Part shown: piece after piece, positions 25,945 through 34,006 of the stretch
Numbering within the stretch: position 1 is the stretch's first letter
How the letters are laid out: every line of letters starts with the position of its first letter
Assembly (NCBI GenBank): GCA_946480815.1
Contig: CAMLLB010000017.1
Span: 1-64,000 of the forward strand
DNA from: an uncultured Flavobacteriales bacterium
Lineage (GTDB): Bacteria > Bacteroidota > Bacteroidia > Flavobacteriales > Crocinitomicaceae
Length of the DNA stretch: 64,000 bases
Direction of reading: 5' to 3'
The notes under the pieces: model-generated
Told to the model about the DNA's origin: nothing
The model's input: the letters and a program-made list of their open reading frames with translations, nothing else
Database searches by the model: none
Program-made: the position numbers and the translations under genes

Positions 25945-26715
25945 ATGAAAGCCAACTTACTCTTCTGGCTCCTGCTGATTTCCTTCCCGTTGTTTTCACA
26001 AAGTGAATTCATCCGGGAAGCACGCTATCATTTACCGCGAAAAGATTCTTTGTTTGCCTTCGAATCAGCTCTTTCCGTGACCGGTAAATACAATTATTTC
26101 AGTGATTCAACAGAGCGAGTGGAATTAATGATCAACGGGTTGCTAAAAAAAGAGAACAGGAACCGAACTGACACGTTGAAGCAGAGTTTGGTCCTGACCC
26201 AATTAGCGACACTTTGTGTGAAGCGGATCCATACACTCATGCCCAAGAAAACAAAACGCAAAAAAAGTCTTGAAAAACGCATCCGCAGGATCTTCTTTGG
26301 TTCCAATTGCAGCTTCGGACTGATCGAAACCATTTCATTTGAAATTCCGCTGGTAAAAAAGACCCCGAACTTTTATTATAACAAGAAAGGTCCCGACGGA
26401 GGTTTCAATTTATATGAAGGAAAATCCAAACCACGAGCTACCAAGACAGAACCTGAGCCAAAAGAAGTTTCCCTGGAGGCATATCGTTATGAAGAAATTC
26501 AGCAATTAATCCGAAAGCAATTTACCCGGAAAAAGATCAACCGGTATTTAGCAGAGAAAAATATCGCCGCTTTCGGTTACTATATTCAACTGGATGAATC
26601 GACCCTTCACAAGAATAAGATCCCTAAACTGAAAGTGCTGGTTATTCTGGGTGAAAAGCGTTTTTCGTATAAACAGAGACGGACGTTTAATCGAAAGGTA
26701 ACTTCGATTCAATGA
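25945..26715 (+). CDS. secreted basic hypothetical protein, partner of LRR gene
   Basis: 256 residues from the ATG at 25945 (MKANLLFWLLLISFPLFSQ signal peptide); a TTG two codons earlier, overlapping the previous stop, is less likely. The protein is strongly basic with several RK-rich stretches (KKTKRKKSLEKRIRRIF, RKQFTRKKINRYL) and no recognised domain. It begins 2 nt after the stop of the LRR gene, so the two probably act in the same process. Basic composition suggests binding of an anionic polymer or nucleic acid in the envelope, but this is speculative. Confidence 0.65.
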   Translation: MKANLLFWLLLISFPLFSQSEFIREARYHLPRKDSLFAFESALSVTGKYNYFSDSTERVELMINGLLKKENRNRTDTLKQSLVLTQLATLCVKRIHTLMPKKTKRKKSLEKRIRRIFFGSNCSFGLIETISFEIPLVKKTPNFYYNKKGPDGGFNLYEGKSKPRATKTEPEPKEVSLEAYRYEEIQQLIRKQFTRKKINRYLAEKNIAAFGYYIQLDESTLHKNKIPKLKVLVILGEKRFSYKQRRTFNRKVTSIQ

Positions 26716-26809
26716 GACTTCGACTACGCTGCGCCTATGCTATAGCTTTAGCGCAAGCATTCAGTCTCCCTTTGATCAAATGCCTTGGTGGCTGAGCATA
26801 GTTGAAGTC
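26715..26809. repeat. composite repeat: family A arms around family B copy 2
   Basis: GACTTCGACTACGCTGCG (26715 onward) and its degenerate complement GCTGAGCATAGTTGAAGTC (26791-26809) flank the 31-nt family B unit at 26730-26760, which matches the copy at 45007 in 28 of 31 positions. It lies between the convergent 25945-26715 and cold-shock genes. Confidence 0.7.
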
Positions 26810-26818
26810 AAAAACAAA

Positions 26819-26851
26819 CCCCGACGATCAGTCGGCTGACTGATGTCGGGG
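26819..26851 (-). terminator. terminator of the cold-shock gene
   Basis: CCCCGAC-G-ATCAGTC pairs with GACTGAT-GTCGGGG (one bulged base, GGCT loop). Read on the minus strand it is followed by TTTGTTTTT, as expected for an intrinsic terminator downstream of the gene at 26877-27068. Confidence 0.8.
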
Positions 26852-26876
26852 TCCAAAAGAAAAATTTATATACTCG

Positions 26877-27068
26877 TTATGCGTGCTTCACGTTAACCGC
26901 CATTAATCCTTTTCTTCCTTCTTCCAAGTCAAATGTAACAGCGTCGTTTTCATTTACTTTGTCCACCAATCCTGAAACGTGTACAAAGTACTCTTTGTTA
27001 GTTTCATCTTCTTTAACAAACCCAAAACCTTTAGTTTCATTAAAGAATTTAATAGTTCCTTTATTCAT
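26877..27068 (-). CDS. CspA-family cold-shock protein
   Basis: 63 residues, a single cold-shock domain: KGTIKFFNETKGFGFVKE contains RNP1 (KGFGFV) and EYFVHVSGL corresponds to RNP2. It binds single-stranded RNA/DNA and acts as an RNA chaperone. It is monocistronic with its own terminator. The length is a little below the usual 65-70 residues, with the C-terminal strand complete (GLMAVNVKHA). Confidence 0.93.
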   Translation of the reverse strand: MNKGTIKFFNETKGFGFVKEDETNKEYFVHVSGLVDKVNENDAVTFDLEEGRKGLMAVNVKHA

Positions 27069-27144
27069 ATTCTCGTTTATTTGATAAACAAAGATGTAAT
27101 AATAAATTGAATACGAGTTATTTATTTAAAAAAAATCGCAGAAA

Positions 27145-27180
27145 ATTAAAACGGCCACTCGATTGAGCGGCCGTTTTAAT
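27145..27180 (-). terminator. terminator of the PDH operon
   Basis: A 12-bp stem ATTAAAACGGCC with GGCCGTTTTAAT at 27145-27156 and 27169-27180; the CTC and GAG inside the loop extend the stem. It lies 14 nt beyond the stop of the E2 gene. Confidence 0.8.
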
Positions 27181-27193
27181 GATATATCAATTT

Positions 27194-28492
27194 CTAAACC
27201 AGCATCATAACCGGGTTTTCCATGTATTGTTTAAAGGTCTGTAAGAATGCAGCTCCGGTTGCTCCGTCAACTACTCTGTGATCACATGATAGTGTCACTT
27301 TCATAATATTTCCAGGAACAACTTGTCCGTTCTTCACAACCGGCTCCTGAGAAATTCCCCCGATTGCCAGAATACAGCTATCCGGTGAATTAATGATCGC
27401 TGTGAATTGTTCTATTCCAAACATTCCCAGGTTTGAAACGGTAAAGGTATTTCCTTCCCATTCAGCCGGCTGCAGTTTTTTATCTTTTGCCTTTTGGGCC
27501 AATACTTTTACTTCCTCACCGATTTGAGATAAGCCTTTGCTATCTGCAAAACGAATCACAGGAACCAGCAAACCTTCGTCAACAGCAACAGCAACTCCAA
27601 TATGCACATGATTATTTCTGCGGATCACGTCACCCAACCAGGATGAATTAATCGCCGGATGTTTACGCAATGCCATTGAAACCGCTTTGATCACCATATC
27701 GTTGAATGAAACTTTTACTCCTTCATTGCTGTTCATCGCCTTACGTGCCGCAATTGCATTGTCCATATCCAGAGAAATAGTCAAATAGAAGTGCGGTGCG
27801 GTAAATTTAGATTCACCCAAACGGCGTGCAATCGTTTTACGCATCTGCGATACAGGTTCATCTGTAAAAGATTCACTCATTGCAGCTCCCGAAGCAGCAG
27901 CAGGTCTTGCAGGTGCATCGTAAGGAACATAATGATCAACGTCTCTTTTTGTGATTCGCCCACCTTCTCCTGTACCTGTAATAAAGCTCAAATCAACACC
28001 TTTCTCCTCTGCTAATTTCTTAGCAAGCGGAGAAGCCAGAATACGTCCGTTTGTAGTATTTGAAACAGCAGGAGCAGCTTTTGGAGCAGCAGTAACCGCA
28101 GCAGGAGCTTTTTCCTCCTTCGGTTTTTCATCTTTGCCAGATGAATCCTCCGTCTTCGAAAGCTTCGCTTCCTCTTTTTTATCTTCCGATTTTTTTTCTT
28201 CTGCGGGAGCATCAGCTTTTGCCGAAGAACCGATCAAAGACTTAATATCTTCCCCTTTTTCGCCAATGATTGCCAGCAATGCATTTACGGGAGCTGTTTT
28301 TCCCTTTTCAACTCCAATGTGCAATAACACCCCGTCGTAAAAAGATTCAAACTCCATGGTTGCTTTATCTGTTTCAATCTCAGCCAATAATTCACCTGAT
28401 TTTACAGCATCACCAACTTTTTTGTGCCATTCTGCAACAACACCTTCTGTCATGGTGTCGCTCAATTTGGGCATGTATATAACCTCAGCCAT
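27194..28492 (-). CDS. pdhC: pyruvate dehydrogenase E2, dihydrolipoamide acetyltransferase
   Basis: 432 residues. One N-terminal lipoyl domain with lipoylated K43 (EIETDKATME), an Ala/Lys/Glu-rich linker (about 82-145), a peripheral-subunit-binding domain (about 150-190, ASPLAKKLAEEKGVDL), and the catalytic CAT domain from about 210 with the active-site motif DHRVVDGATGAAF. It transfers acetyl groups to CoA in the PDH complex. It begins 21 nt after the E1-alpha stop, forming an operon with it. Only one lipoyl domain is present, against three in E. coli. Confidence 0.95.
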   Translation of the reverse strand: MAEVIYMPKLSDTMTEGVVAEWHKKVGDAVKSGELLAEIETDKATMEFESFYDGVLLHIGVEKGKTAPVNALLAIIGEKGEDIKSLIGSSAKADAPAEEKKSEDKKEEAKLSKTEDSSGKDEKPKEEKAPAAVTAAPKAAPAVSNTTNGRILASPLAKKLAEEKGVDLSFITGTGEGGRITKRDVDHYVPYDAPARPAAASGAAMSESFTDEPVSQMRKTIARRLGESKFTAPHFYLTISLDMDNAIAARKAMNSNEGVKVSFNDMVIKAVSMALRKHPAINSSWLGDVIRRNNHVHIGVAVAVDEGLLVPVIRFADSKGLSQIGEEVKVLAQKAKDKKLQPAEWEGNTFTVSNLGMFGIEQFTAIINSPDSCILAIGGISQEPVVKNGQVVPGNIMKVTLSCDHRVVDGATGAAFLQTFKQYMENPVMMLV

Positions 28493-28513
28493 CTGCGATT
28501 TATTATATTCTAA

Positions 28514-29566
28514 TTAATATTCAATAATGTAAGGGTAGTTCGGTTCCTGGTAGATGTCTTCATACAGTTCATCTGCATCCGGATACGGAGATTCTTCAGC
28601 AAATTTTACCGAATCTTCCACTTCGTTTTTCACCCAGGTATCAATTTCTTCGATTTGCTTGTCAGTCAACCACTTGTTTTCCTTGATCATATTCAAGCAA
28701 TGTTCGATCGGATCCTGTTCCATCCATTCCGCTACTTCTTCTTTCGTACGGTATTTTTGCGGATCCGACATGGAATGTCCTTTGTATCTGTATGTGCGGA
28801 TATCCAATAATGTTGGCCCGTCACCTCTTCTCGCTCTTGCAACTGCCTCTTCCACTGCTTCGTGAACTGCTTCGGGAGACATTCCGTTCACAGATTTGGA
28901 AGGCATTTCGTAAGAATCACCGATCTTGGATAAATCCGTTACGTTCGTAGTACGTTCAACAGAAGTACCCATTGCGTAATTGTTGTTCTCAATAATATAG
29001 ATTACCGGCAATTTCCAGTTCATCGCCATATTGAATGTTTCGTGCAACGCTCCCTGACGAACTGCTCCGTCACCCATTGAAACGAACACTACGTTATCCG
29101 TTCCGTTGTATTTCTCAGCAAAAGCAACACCAGTTCCCATTGGAATCTGCGCTCCAACGATTCCGTGTCCACCCATAAAATTCCGTTCCTTATCGAAGAA
29201 GTGCATGGATCCTCCTTTTCCTTTGGAACAACCTGTAGAACGACCATATAATTCAGCCATCAATACACGAACATCTGTTCCCAATCCGATCGGATGCGCG
29301 TGATCGCGATAAGCAGTCATATGAGAATCCGTTGGCTTTGATGCACTGACTGTTCCGGCAACGATCGCTTCCTGACCAATATATAAGTGACAAAATCCAC
29401 CAAACTTCTGCTGAATGTACAATTGTCCTGCTTTCTCTTCAAAACGACGCATTAAAAGCATGTCTTTATACCATTTAACGTATGTCTCTTTCGAAAATTT
29501 AGATGTGCCTTTCAATGCACTCTTATTTGTTGTTTTTGATGGTTTTGAAGCTGTTTTCGTAGCCAT
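28514..29566 (-). CDS. pdhA: pyruvate dehydrogenase E1 component, alpha subunit
   Basis: 350 residues from the ATG at 29566. A longer in-frame start at 29626 would lie upstream of the promoter box at 29595 and is rejected. After a Lys/Ser/Thr-rich N-terminus (1-26) come the E1-alpha motifs: FCHLYIGQEA, YRDHAHPIGLG, SKGKGGSMHFF, and the thiamine-diphosphate motif GDGAVRQGALHETF ... ENNN at 166-196. The phosphorylation-loop-like YRYKGHSMSDPQKYR is conserved. It forms a heterotetramer with E1-beta, which is not encoded in this window. Confidence 0.95.
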   Translation of the reverse strand: MATKTASKPSKTTNKSALKGTSKFSKETYVKWYKDMLLMRRFEEKAGQLYIQQKFGGFCHLYIGQEAIVAGTVSASKPTDSHMTAYRDHAHPIGLGTDVRVLMAELYGRSTGCSKGKGGSMHFFDKERNFMGGHGIVGAQIPMGTGVAFAEKYNGTDNVVFVSMGDGAVRQGALHETFNMAMNWKLPVIYIIENNNYAMGTSVERTTNVTDLSKIGDSYEMPSKSVNGMSPEAVHEAVEEAVARARRGDGPTLLDIRTYRYKGHSMSDPQKYRTKEEVAEWMEQDPIEHCLNMIKENKWLTDKQIEEIDTWVKNEVEDSVKFAEESPYPDADELYEDIYQEPNYPYIIEY

Positions 29567-29594
29567 GCTTACCCGTTTTTGTTTGTTTAACGGA

Positions 29595-29602
29595 CAAATA
29601 TA
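29595..29602 (-). promoter_or_regulatory. -7 box of pdhA
   Basis: Minus-strand TATATTTG, a full TAnnTTTG match, 28 nt before the ATG at 29566. No clear -33 TTG. Confidence 0.5.
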
Positions 29603-29632
29603 AAAAGAACTCGGCAGATAGGACATGGATTT

Positions 29633-29711
29633 AATTGAAAATGGAGAATTTTAAAATTGAAAAGTAAAAAGCAAAAAATCTTCACACTTTTCAATTCTCC
29701 ATTTTTCAATT
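29633..29711. repeat. 19-bp imperfect inverted repeat between divergent genes
   Basis: AATTGAAAATGGAGAATT (29633-29650) and its complement at 29693-29711 (one extra base) bracket about 42 nt of A-rich DNA between pdhA and the metallophosphoesterase gene. It could form a long hairpin or be a dispersed intergenic repeat. Confidence 0.6.
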
Positions 29712-29730
29712 TTCAATTTCACAAAATGTT

Positions 29731-29738
29731 TAGTTTTG
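29731..29738 (+). promoter_or_regulatory. -7 box of the metallophosphoesterase-porQ unit
   Basis: TAGTTTTG, a TAnnTTTG match 19 nt before the ATG at 29758. The -33 element is not evident. Confidence 0.4.
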
Positions 29739-29757
29739 TGGTCATTCGATTCGTTTC

Positions 29758-30279
29758 ATGGTAAAAATTGGTTTGCTTTCCGATACACACGGTTTTCTTC
29801 CCGAACGTGTTTTTGAATTATTCAAAGATGTGGACGAGATCTGGCATGCCGGAGACATCGGAAGCCTGGATATTACCGACCGGTTAAAAGCATTCAAACC
29901 ATTGCGTGCCGTTTTCGGAAATATTGATGACCAGGCAATCCGGTCGGAATTCCCGGAATACCTGCATTTTCAGATTGAAGCAGTTTCCGTTTCAATGACC
30001 CACATTGCAGGACGACCGGGAAGATACAGTAAGAATTCGGCAGATTTTATCCGTGAAACACAACCCAACCTGTTTGTTTGCGGACATTCACATGTATTGC
30101 TTGTCCAGCATGACAAAAGTAAAAACACCCTTTGGCTGAACCCGGGAGCTTGCGGGAACAAAGGTTTTCATTCGATCCAAACAGCCTTGCGATTCCAAAT
30201 AAACGGGAATAAAATCGAAAAAATGGAAGTGATCGAATTTGGAAAAAGATCAGACCTGAACAATGAAGACAAAAATTAA
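29758..30279 (+). CDS. YfcE/MJ0936-type metallophosphoesterase
   Basis: 173 residues, a small cytosolic calcineurin-like phosphodiesterase. Metal ligands: D9 and H11 (SDTHG), D33 (AGDIG), N55 (GNID), H82 (THIAG), H110 and H112 (CGHSH). Family members hydrolyse phosphodiesters in vitro; the physiological substrate is generally unknown. It is 15 nt upstream of porQ and probably cotranscribed with it. Confidence 0.9.
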   Translation: MVKIGLLSDTHGFLPERVFELFKDVDEIWHAGDIGSLDITDRLKAFKPLRAVFGNIDDQAIRSEFPEYLHFQIEAVSVSMTHIAGRPGRYSKNSADFIRETQPNLFVCGHSHVLLVQHDKSKNTLWLNPGACGNKGFHSIQTALRFQINGNKIEKMEVIEFGKRSDLNNEDKN

Positions 30280-30294
30280 ACGTTATTGCCACAT

Positions 30295-31320
30295 ATGAAA
30301 TATAAACTGGCGCTCATATTACTTAGTATACTTCCATCTATTGTTTTTGCACAAACCGGAGGAATTCATTCGTTTCAGAATTTAAATTCTCAGTACAATG
30401 CCAGAACTATGGCTTTGGGTGGCGATGCAATCACCATTTATGACAATGACCTGAACCTTGGATTGAACAATCCGGCAATTATGAACTACCAGATGCATGG
30501 CCGTTTCGGATTCAACCAATCCATCCTGACAAGCGGAGTCAATACAGGAGCACTGACTTACGCCAGAAAGATCAGAAAGACGATGGGAATGGTCCATTTC
30601 CGATATTCTTCTTATGGTAAAATGCAACGCACGGATATTGACGGAACGAACCTTGGAACATTCAGTCCGGGTGATTTTATCCTTGGGGCAAGTGCACAAC
30701 ATGCATTCAACGAGCGCATGTCGGCCGGTGCCACTTTAAACATTCTTTACTCTCAATTGGATTCGTATACCGCTTTCGGTACCAGTCTTGATATTGCAGG
30801 ACTTTACAGGGATTCTGCCCACAACTTAAATATTGTTGGGGTTGTCAAAAACCTGGGAGTACAATGGAAAGGATTCACAACCGAGAAAAATCCACTGCCT
30901 TTGGAAGTTCAATTAGGTATCTCTCATAAATTAAGACACGCACCCTTCCGGATCAGTTTAGTTGCTCAACATTTACAGAAGTGGAACCTTTCGTATGTTG
31001 ATCCCAACGCAAAACCACGGATAGATCCTTTAACGGGTGATACGGTCCAGGTAAAAAAATCCGGATTCTTTGATAACCTGGCACGACATGCAAAAATCCA
31101 ATTGGAGATCCTGATTGGTAAAAAACTTCAAATCAGGACAGCCTTCGACTACCAGAGAAGAAAAGAACTGGCAATTGTAGGCCGGGGAGGATTAGCCGGT
31201 TTTAGCTTTGGAGCAGGTATGGCTTTCAAACGATTCAGTATTGATTATGGGTGGTATATCTACTCTGCTGCCGGCAGTCAGCACGGCCTGACTTTAAATT
31301 TTTTACTTTCCAAAAAGTAG
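30295..31320 (+). CDS. porQ: type IX secretion system protein PorQ
   Basis: 341 residues from the ATG at 30295; a TTG three codons earlier is less likely. Signal peptide (MKYKLALILLSILPSIVFAQ), then an outer-membrane barrel beginning GGIHSFQNLNSQYNARTMALGGDAITI, which is the PorQ pattern, with repeated GxxLxxxY strands and terminal GLTLNFLLSKK. PorQ is an outer-membrane component needed with PorU/PorV/PorZ for T9SS attachment complexes. It supports the T9SS cargo found elsewhere in the window. In related genomes porQ is often near cmk; here an OMP gene lies between them. Confidence 0.9.
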   Translation: MKYKLALILLSILPSIVFAQTGGIHSFQNLNSQYNARTMALGGDAITIYDNDLNLGLNNPAIMNYQMHGRFGFNQSILTSGVNTGALTYARKIRKTMGMVHFRYSSYGKMQRTDIDGTNLGTFSPGDFILGASAQHAFNERMSAGATLNILYSQLDSYTAFGTSLDIAGLYRDSAHNLNIVGVVKNLGVQWKGFTTEKNPLPLEVQLGISHKLRHAPFRISLVAQHLQKWNLSYVDPNAKPRIDPLTGDTVQVKKSGFFDNLARHAKIQLEILIGKKLQIRTAFDYQRRKELAIVGRGGLAGFSFGAGMAFKRFSIDYGWYIYSAAGSQHGLTLNFLLSKK

Positions 31321-31402
31321 GCGCAGTTCATTTTAAATCAATGATTTACGCTTATATCAAGAACTTATTTTTAAGTTATTCACCGAAATTTGTTAACATG
31401 TT

Positions 31403-31436
31403 TTTGTAACCTGAATCTTTTTAATACGTAGATTTG
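31403..31436 (+). promoter_or_regulatory. promoter of the 31461 OMP gene
   Basis: TTTG at 31403-31406, a 22-nt spacer, TAGATTTG at 31429-31436 (full TAnnTTTG), 24 nt before the ATG. An in-frame TTG at 31434 lies inside this box, which supports the ATG at 31461. Confidence 0.6.
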
Positions 31437-31460
31437 CCCAAACCAATAATAATTTATAAC

Positions 31461-32198
31461 ATGAAAAAGTTAAGTTTACTTTTAGGTGGAATGATTTTAA
31501 CAACTGCTGTAATGGCACAAAAACCAACAGAAGGAGCTCCAATGACATTGGAAGGAAACGTTGCTGGTGTTGCTGCATTCGGTTTCATGAATTCTTCTGC
31601 TACAAACTTGAATCCTACAACTAATGGTGGTACTACTCCATCTATCGTTGCTCCAGGATTACGTTTCCGTTATTTTGCTACTGAAAACATCGCAATCCGT
31701 TTGTCTTTAGGATTCAGCTCTAGCAAAACTACTAACAATTTCTACGAATTCGAAATTGATAACACTGGTGGTTCTGGAACATACGTTTCTAGAATGGGAA
31801 CAACAACTATCGGAATCGGAGGTGAGTACCACTTCAAAGGAACTGAGAAATTGTCTCCATATGCTGGTTTAGATATCAACTTCGGTATGGGTAAAATGAC
31901 AACTGAAGGTGACCAAACAGATGGTGCAACTTGGGTTGCTGCAGATTACTCTGAAAAATCAGAGCAAAAAACTGCTGGTTTCGGTGTTGGTTTAATCGCT
32001 GGTACTGATTACTATTTTGCAGAGAACTTCTACTTAGGAGTTGAATTAGGTTTAGGATTTAATTCTTACACTGCTAAAGAAGGAACTGCATCAGTAACTT
32101 CAGGAGGTGTAACAGTTGAAGCTACAGGTAATGAAATGAAACAAAGCGGATTCTCTAACAACGTTATGGGTATGTTCCGTCTAGGATGGAGATTCTAA
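31461..32198 (+). CDS. abundant-type outer-membrane beta-barrel protein
   Basis: 245 residues. Signal peptide MKKLSLLLGGMILTTAVMAQ, then an eight-strand-type barrel (GLRFRYFATENIAIRLSLGFS, GGEYHFKGTEKLSPYAGLDI, GLIAGTDYYFAENFYLGVELGLGF), ending in a C-terminal Phe (MFRLGWRF) as recognised by the BAM complex. Codon choice differs from neighbours: GCT, ACT, GGT, GTT and TCT dominate, as in highly expressed genes, so this may be a major OMP. It has its own promoter and a strong terminator. Confidence 0.85.
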   Translation: MKKLSLLLGGMILTTAVMAQKPTEGAPMTLEGNVAGVAAFGFMNSSATNLNPTTNGGTTPSIVAPGLRFRYFATENIAIRLSLGFSSSKTTNNFYEFEIDNTGGSGTYVSRMGTTTIGIGGEYHFKGTEKLSPYAGLDINFGMGKMTTEGDQTDGATWVAADYSEKSEQKTAGFGVGLIAGTDYYFAENFYLGVELGLGFNSYTAKEGTASVTSGGVTVEATGNEMKQSGFSNNVMGMFRLGWRF

Positions 32199-32221
32199 TA
32201 GTAGATTCATCTAAAAAATAT

Positions 32222-32251
32222 AAAGGGTTCGTCATTGACGAGCCCTTTTTT
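32222..32251 (+). terminator. terminator of the OMP gene
   Basis: AAAGGGTTCGTC pairs with GACGAGCCCTTT (one G-U/T-G position) around ATT, followed by a T-run. Confidence 0.85.
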
Positions 32252-32262
32252 ATTGAAAGGAA

Positions 32263-32292
32263 TTGCTGTTCCTTGATTTTAAACTAAATTCG
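32263..32292 (+). promoter_or_regulatory. promoter of cmk, predicted leaderless
   Basis: TTG at 32263-32265, a 19-nt spacer, and TAAATTCG at 32285-32292 (one base from TAnnTTTG). Only 4 nt separate the box from the ATG at 32297, so transcription would start at or next to the start codon. Confidence 0.5.
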
Positions 32293-32296
32293 CAGC

Positions 32297-32998
32297 ATGC
32301 AATCCACGCAACATATCACGATCGCAATTGATGGGTTTTCTTCCTGCGGAAAAAGCACACTTGCAAAAGCATTGGCAAAGAAAATGAAGTATACGTTTAT
32401 TGATTCCGGAGCAATGTACCGTTGTGTGGCACTTTACGCGCTAAAGAACGGTTGCGCTTTAGGGGCACACAAAATCAACCTGAGCTGTGTTGTGAACAGT
32501 CTTCCTCAAATTCATATCCAGTTCGGCAAGGCGGACGCAAAAGGAAATCGCCCTGTTCTTTTAAACAATGAAGATGTTTCGGATGCAATCCGACAGCTGG
32601 AAGTTGCCAATATCGTCAGCGAAGTAGCTGCCATCAGGGAAGTTCGTGAATTCCTTGTGAAACAACAACAGGAATTGGGGAAAAACGGTGGTGTTGTCAT
32701 GGACGGAAGGGATATCGGTACCGTAGTCTTCCCTAACGCCGAATTAAAGCTGTTTATCACTGCAAAACCAGAGATCCGGGCGCAGAGAAGATTCCTCGAA
32801 TTACAAGCAAAAGGAGAAACAAACAGCCTGGATGAAATCCTTGAAAACCTGAAGCACCGTGATCGTATTGACAGTACAAGAGCAATTAGTCCGCTTACCC
32901 AGGCAAAGGACGCATTAGTGGTAGACAATTCAGAAATGACTGAAACACAGCAACTCGAATATGTTTTAAATCTTGTTAAGAATCATACGCGTGCATAA
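32297..32998 (+). CDS. cmk: cytidylate kinase
   Basis: 233 residues. P-loop IDGFSSCGKST (11-21), FIDSGAMYRCVALY, DGRDIGTVVFPNAELKLFITA and RDRIDSTRAISPL with the CMP-binding residues are all standard for bacterial CMP kinase, which phosphorylates CMP/dCMP to the diphosphate. Length is normal. Adjacent ispH, seen in some genomes, is not present here. Confidence 0.95.
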   Translation: MQSTQHITIAIDGFSSCGKSTLAKALAKKMKYTFIDSGAMYRCVALYALKNGCALGAHKINLSCVVNSLPQIHIQFGKADAKGNRPVLLNNEDVSDAIRQLEVANIVSEVAAIREVREFLVKQQQELGKNGGVVMDGRDIGTVVFPNAELKLFITAKPEIRAQRRFLELQAKGETNSLDEILENLKHRDRIDSTRAISPLTQAKDALVVDNSEMTETQQLEYVLNLVKNHTRA

Positions 32999-33186
32999 CA
33001 CTAACTATAACTAAAGTTTACCCATTTAATCACACGATAATCTTACCCCAACAGAATATTCATCAAACATTAAGTTTTCTTCGTTGAAATCAATAGTTTG
33101 TTCATTTTGTATAAAATCTAACAGTCTTACTCCCTTTTCTGTGTGCTTTTGTTTAAATTTGCACACCTATTAATTCAAACCAAATT

Positions 33187-33849
33187 ATGTTATCAATTGG
33201 AAAAATAACAGAAGAAATTATTGGTAGAAGCCCGTTTTTGCGTGAAGCAATGACGGATGATCTGATCAATATTTCTTCACTTGCACGTAAGATCAAACCA
33301 GAAATTGAAGAGGCTTTAGGAAAAGAGGTAAAAGAAGGAGCGATTGTTATGGCAATTAAACGTATGTCTCCGGGACTTTATCACCGCCTTAACATCAAAA
33401 TCACGAATATCATCGGTGAACTGGGAGATTTTTTAGTTCGCTCAAACCTAGAAGACTTTACATTTGAAAATACCGAATCATTGCGCTTGAAACAAGCCGA
33501 CCTGGTTCAATTGGTAAATTCGGAATCCGATATTTTCTACACTATTTGCAGAGGCGTTACTGAAACTACGGTTATTTGCTCGCAAAGCATTTCACCACGC
33601 GTTGAGAACTTGTTGATCAACGAGCGTTTAAAGTCTCATACACGTGATCTAGCTTCGATTACGGTTAAACTTCCTGCAGTGAATTCGGAAGTGTACGGTA
33701 TTTACTATTACATCTTAAAGCATTTGGCATGGGAAGGTCTGAACATTGTCGAGATCGTTTCAACAGCAAATGAGTTTACGATCATTGTGAAACAAGATCA
33801 TGTAGACAAAGCATTTAAAGTGCTGATGCAATTGAAAAGAGGAAAATAA
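33187..33849 (+). CDS. ACT-like regulatory domain protein
   Basis: 220 residues, cytosolic. The N-terminal 75 residues are helical and charged (LREAMTDDLINISSLARKIKPEIEEALGKEVKEGAIVMAIKRM), suggesting a helix-turn-helix-like or four-helix module. The C-terminal half has two betaalphabeta units (ASITVKLPAVNSEVYGIYYYILKHLAWEGLNIVEIVSTANEFTIIV near 155-205 is the clearest), as in ACT domains; relatives are sometimes labelled aspartate kinase, but the catalytic domain is absent. It probably binds an amino acid or similar ligand. It stands alone between two repeat/terminator elements. Confidence 0.65.
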   Translation: MLSIGKITEEIIGRSPFLREAMTDDLINISSLARKIKPEIEEALGKEVKEGAIVMAIKRMSPGLYHRLNIKITNIIGELGDFLVRSNLEDFTFENTESLRLKQADLVQLVNSESDIFYTICRGVTETTVICSQSISPRVENLLINERLKSHTRDLASITVKLPAVNSEVYGIYYYILKHLAWEGLNIVEIVSTANEFTIIVKQDHVDKAFKVLMQLKRGK

Positions 33850-33850
33850 C

Positions 33851-34006
33851 ACTTCGACTTCGCTCCGTCGGCCGCCAAAGGCTTACCGTAGGCAAGGCAG
33901 TGTCCTTTGACTCAAGTAAAGAATAGATGAAACAAAAAATCCCTGACAATAATGTCAGGGATTTTTTGTTTCTATTTATCCGGTGACTGAGCGGAGTCGA
34001 AGTCAC
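33851..34006. repeat. dispersed repeat family A, copy with complete inverted pair
   Basis: ACTTCGACTTCGCTCCGTC at 33851-33869 and the reverse-oriented GTGACTGAGCGGAGTCG... at 33983-34006 (arms GTGACT/AGTCAC) flank the terminator at 33934-33967, between convergent genes. The second arm overlaps the 3' end of the 34003 gene. Confidence 0.75.
33934..33967. terminator. bidirectional terminator, 15-bp perfect stem
   Basis: AAAAAATCCCTGACA (33934-33948) and TGTCAGGGATTTTTT (33953-33967) with an ATAA loop. The A-run and T-run on either side let it work for both convergent genes. Confidence 0.9.

Noticed and set aside
28012..28340. Small ORFs inside the pdhC linker region
   Set aside because: They come from the Ala/Lys/Glu-rich linker of the E2 protein, read in other frames.
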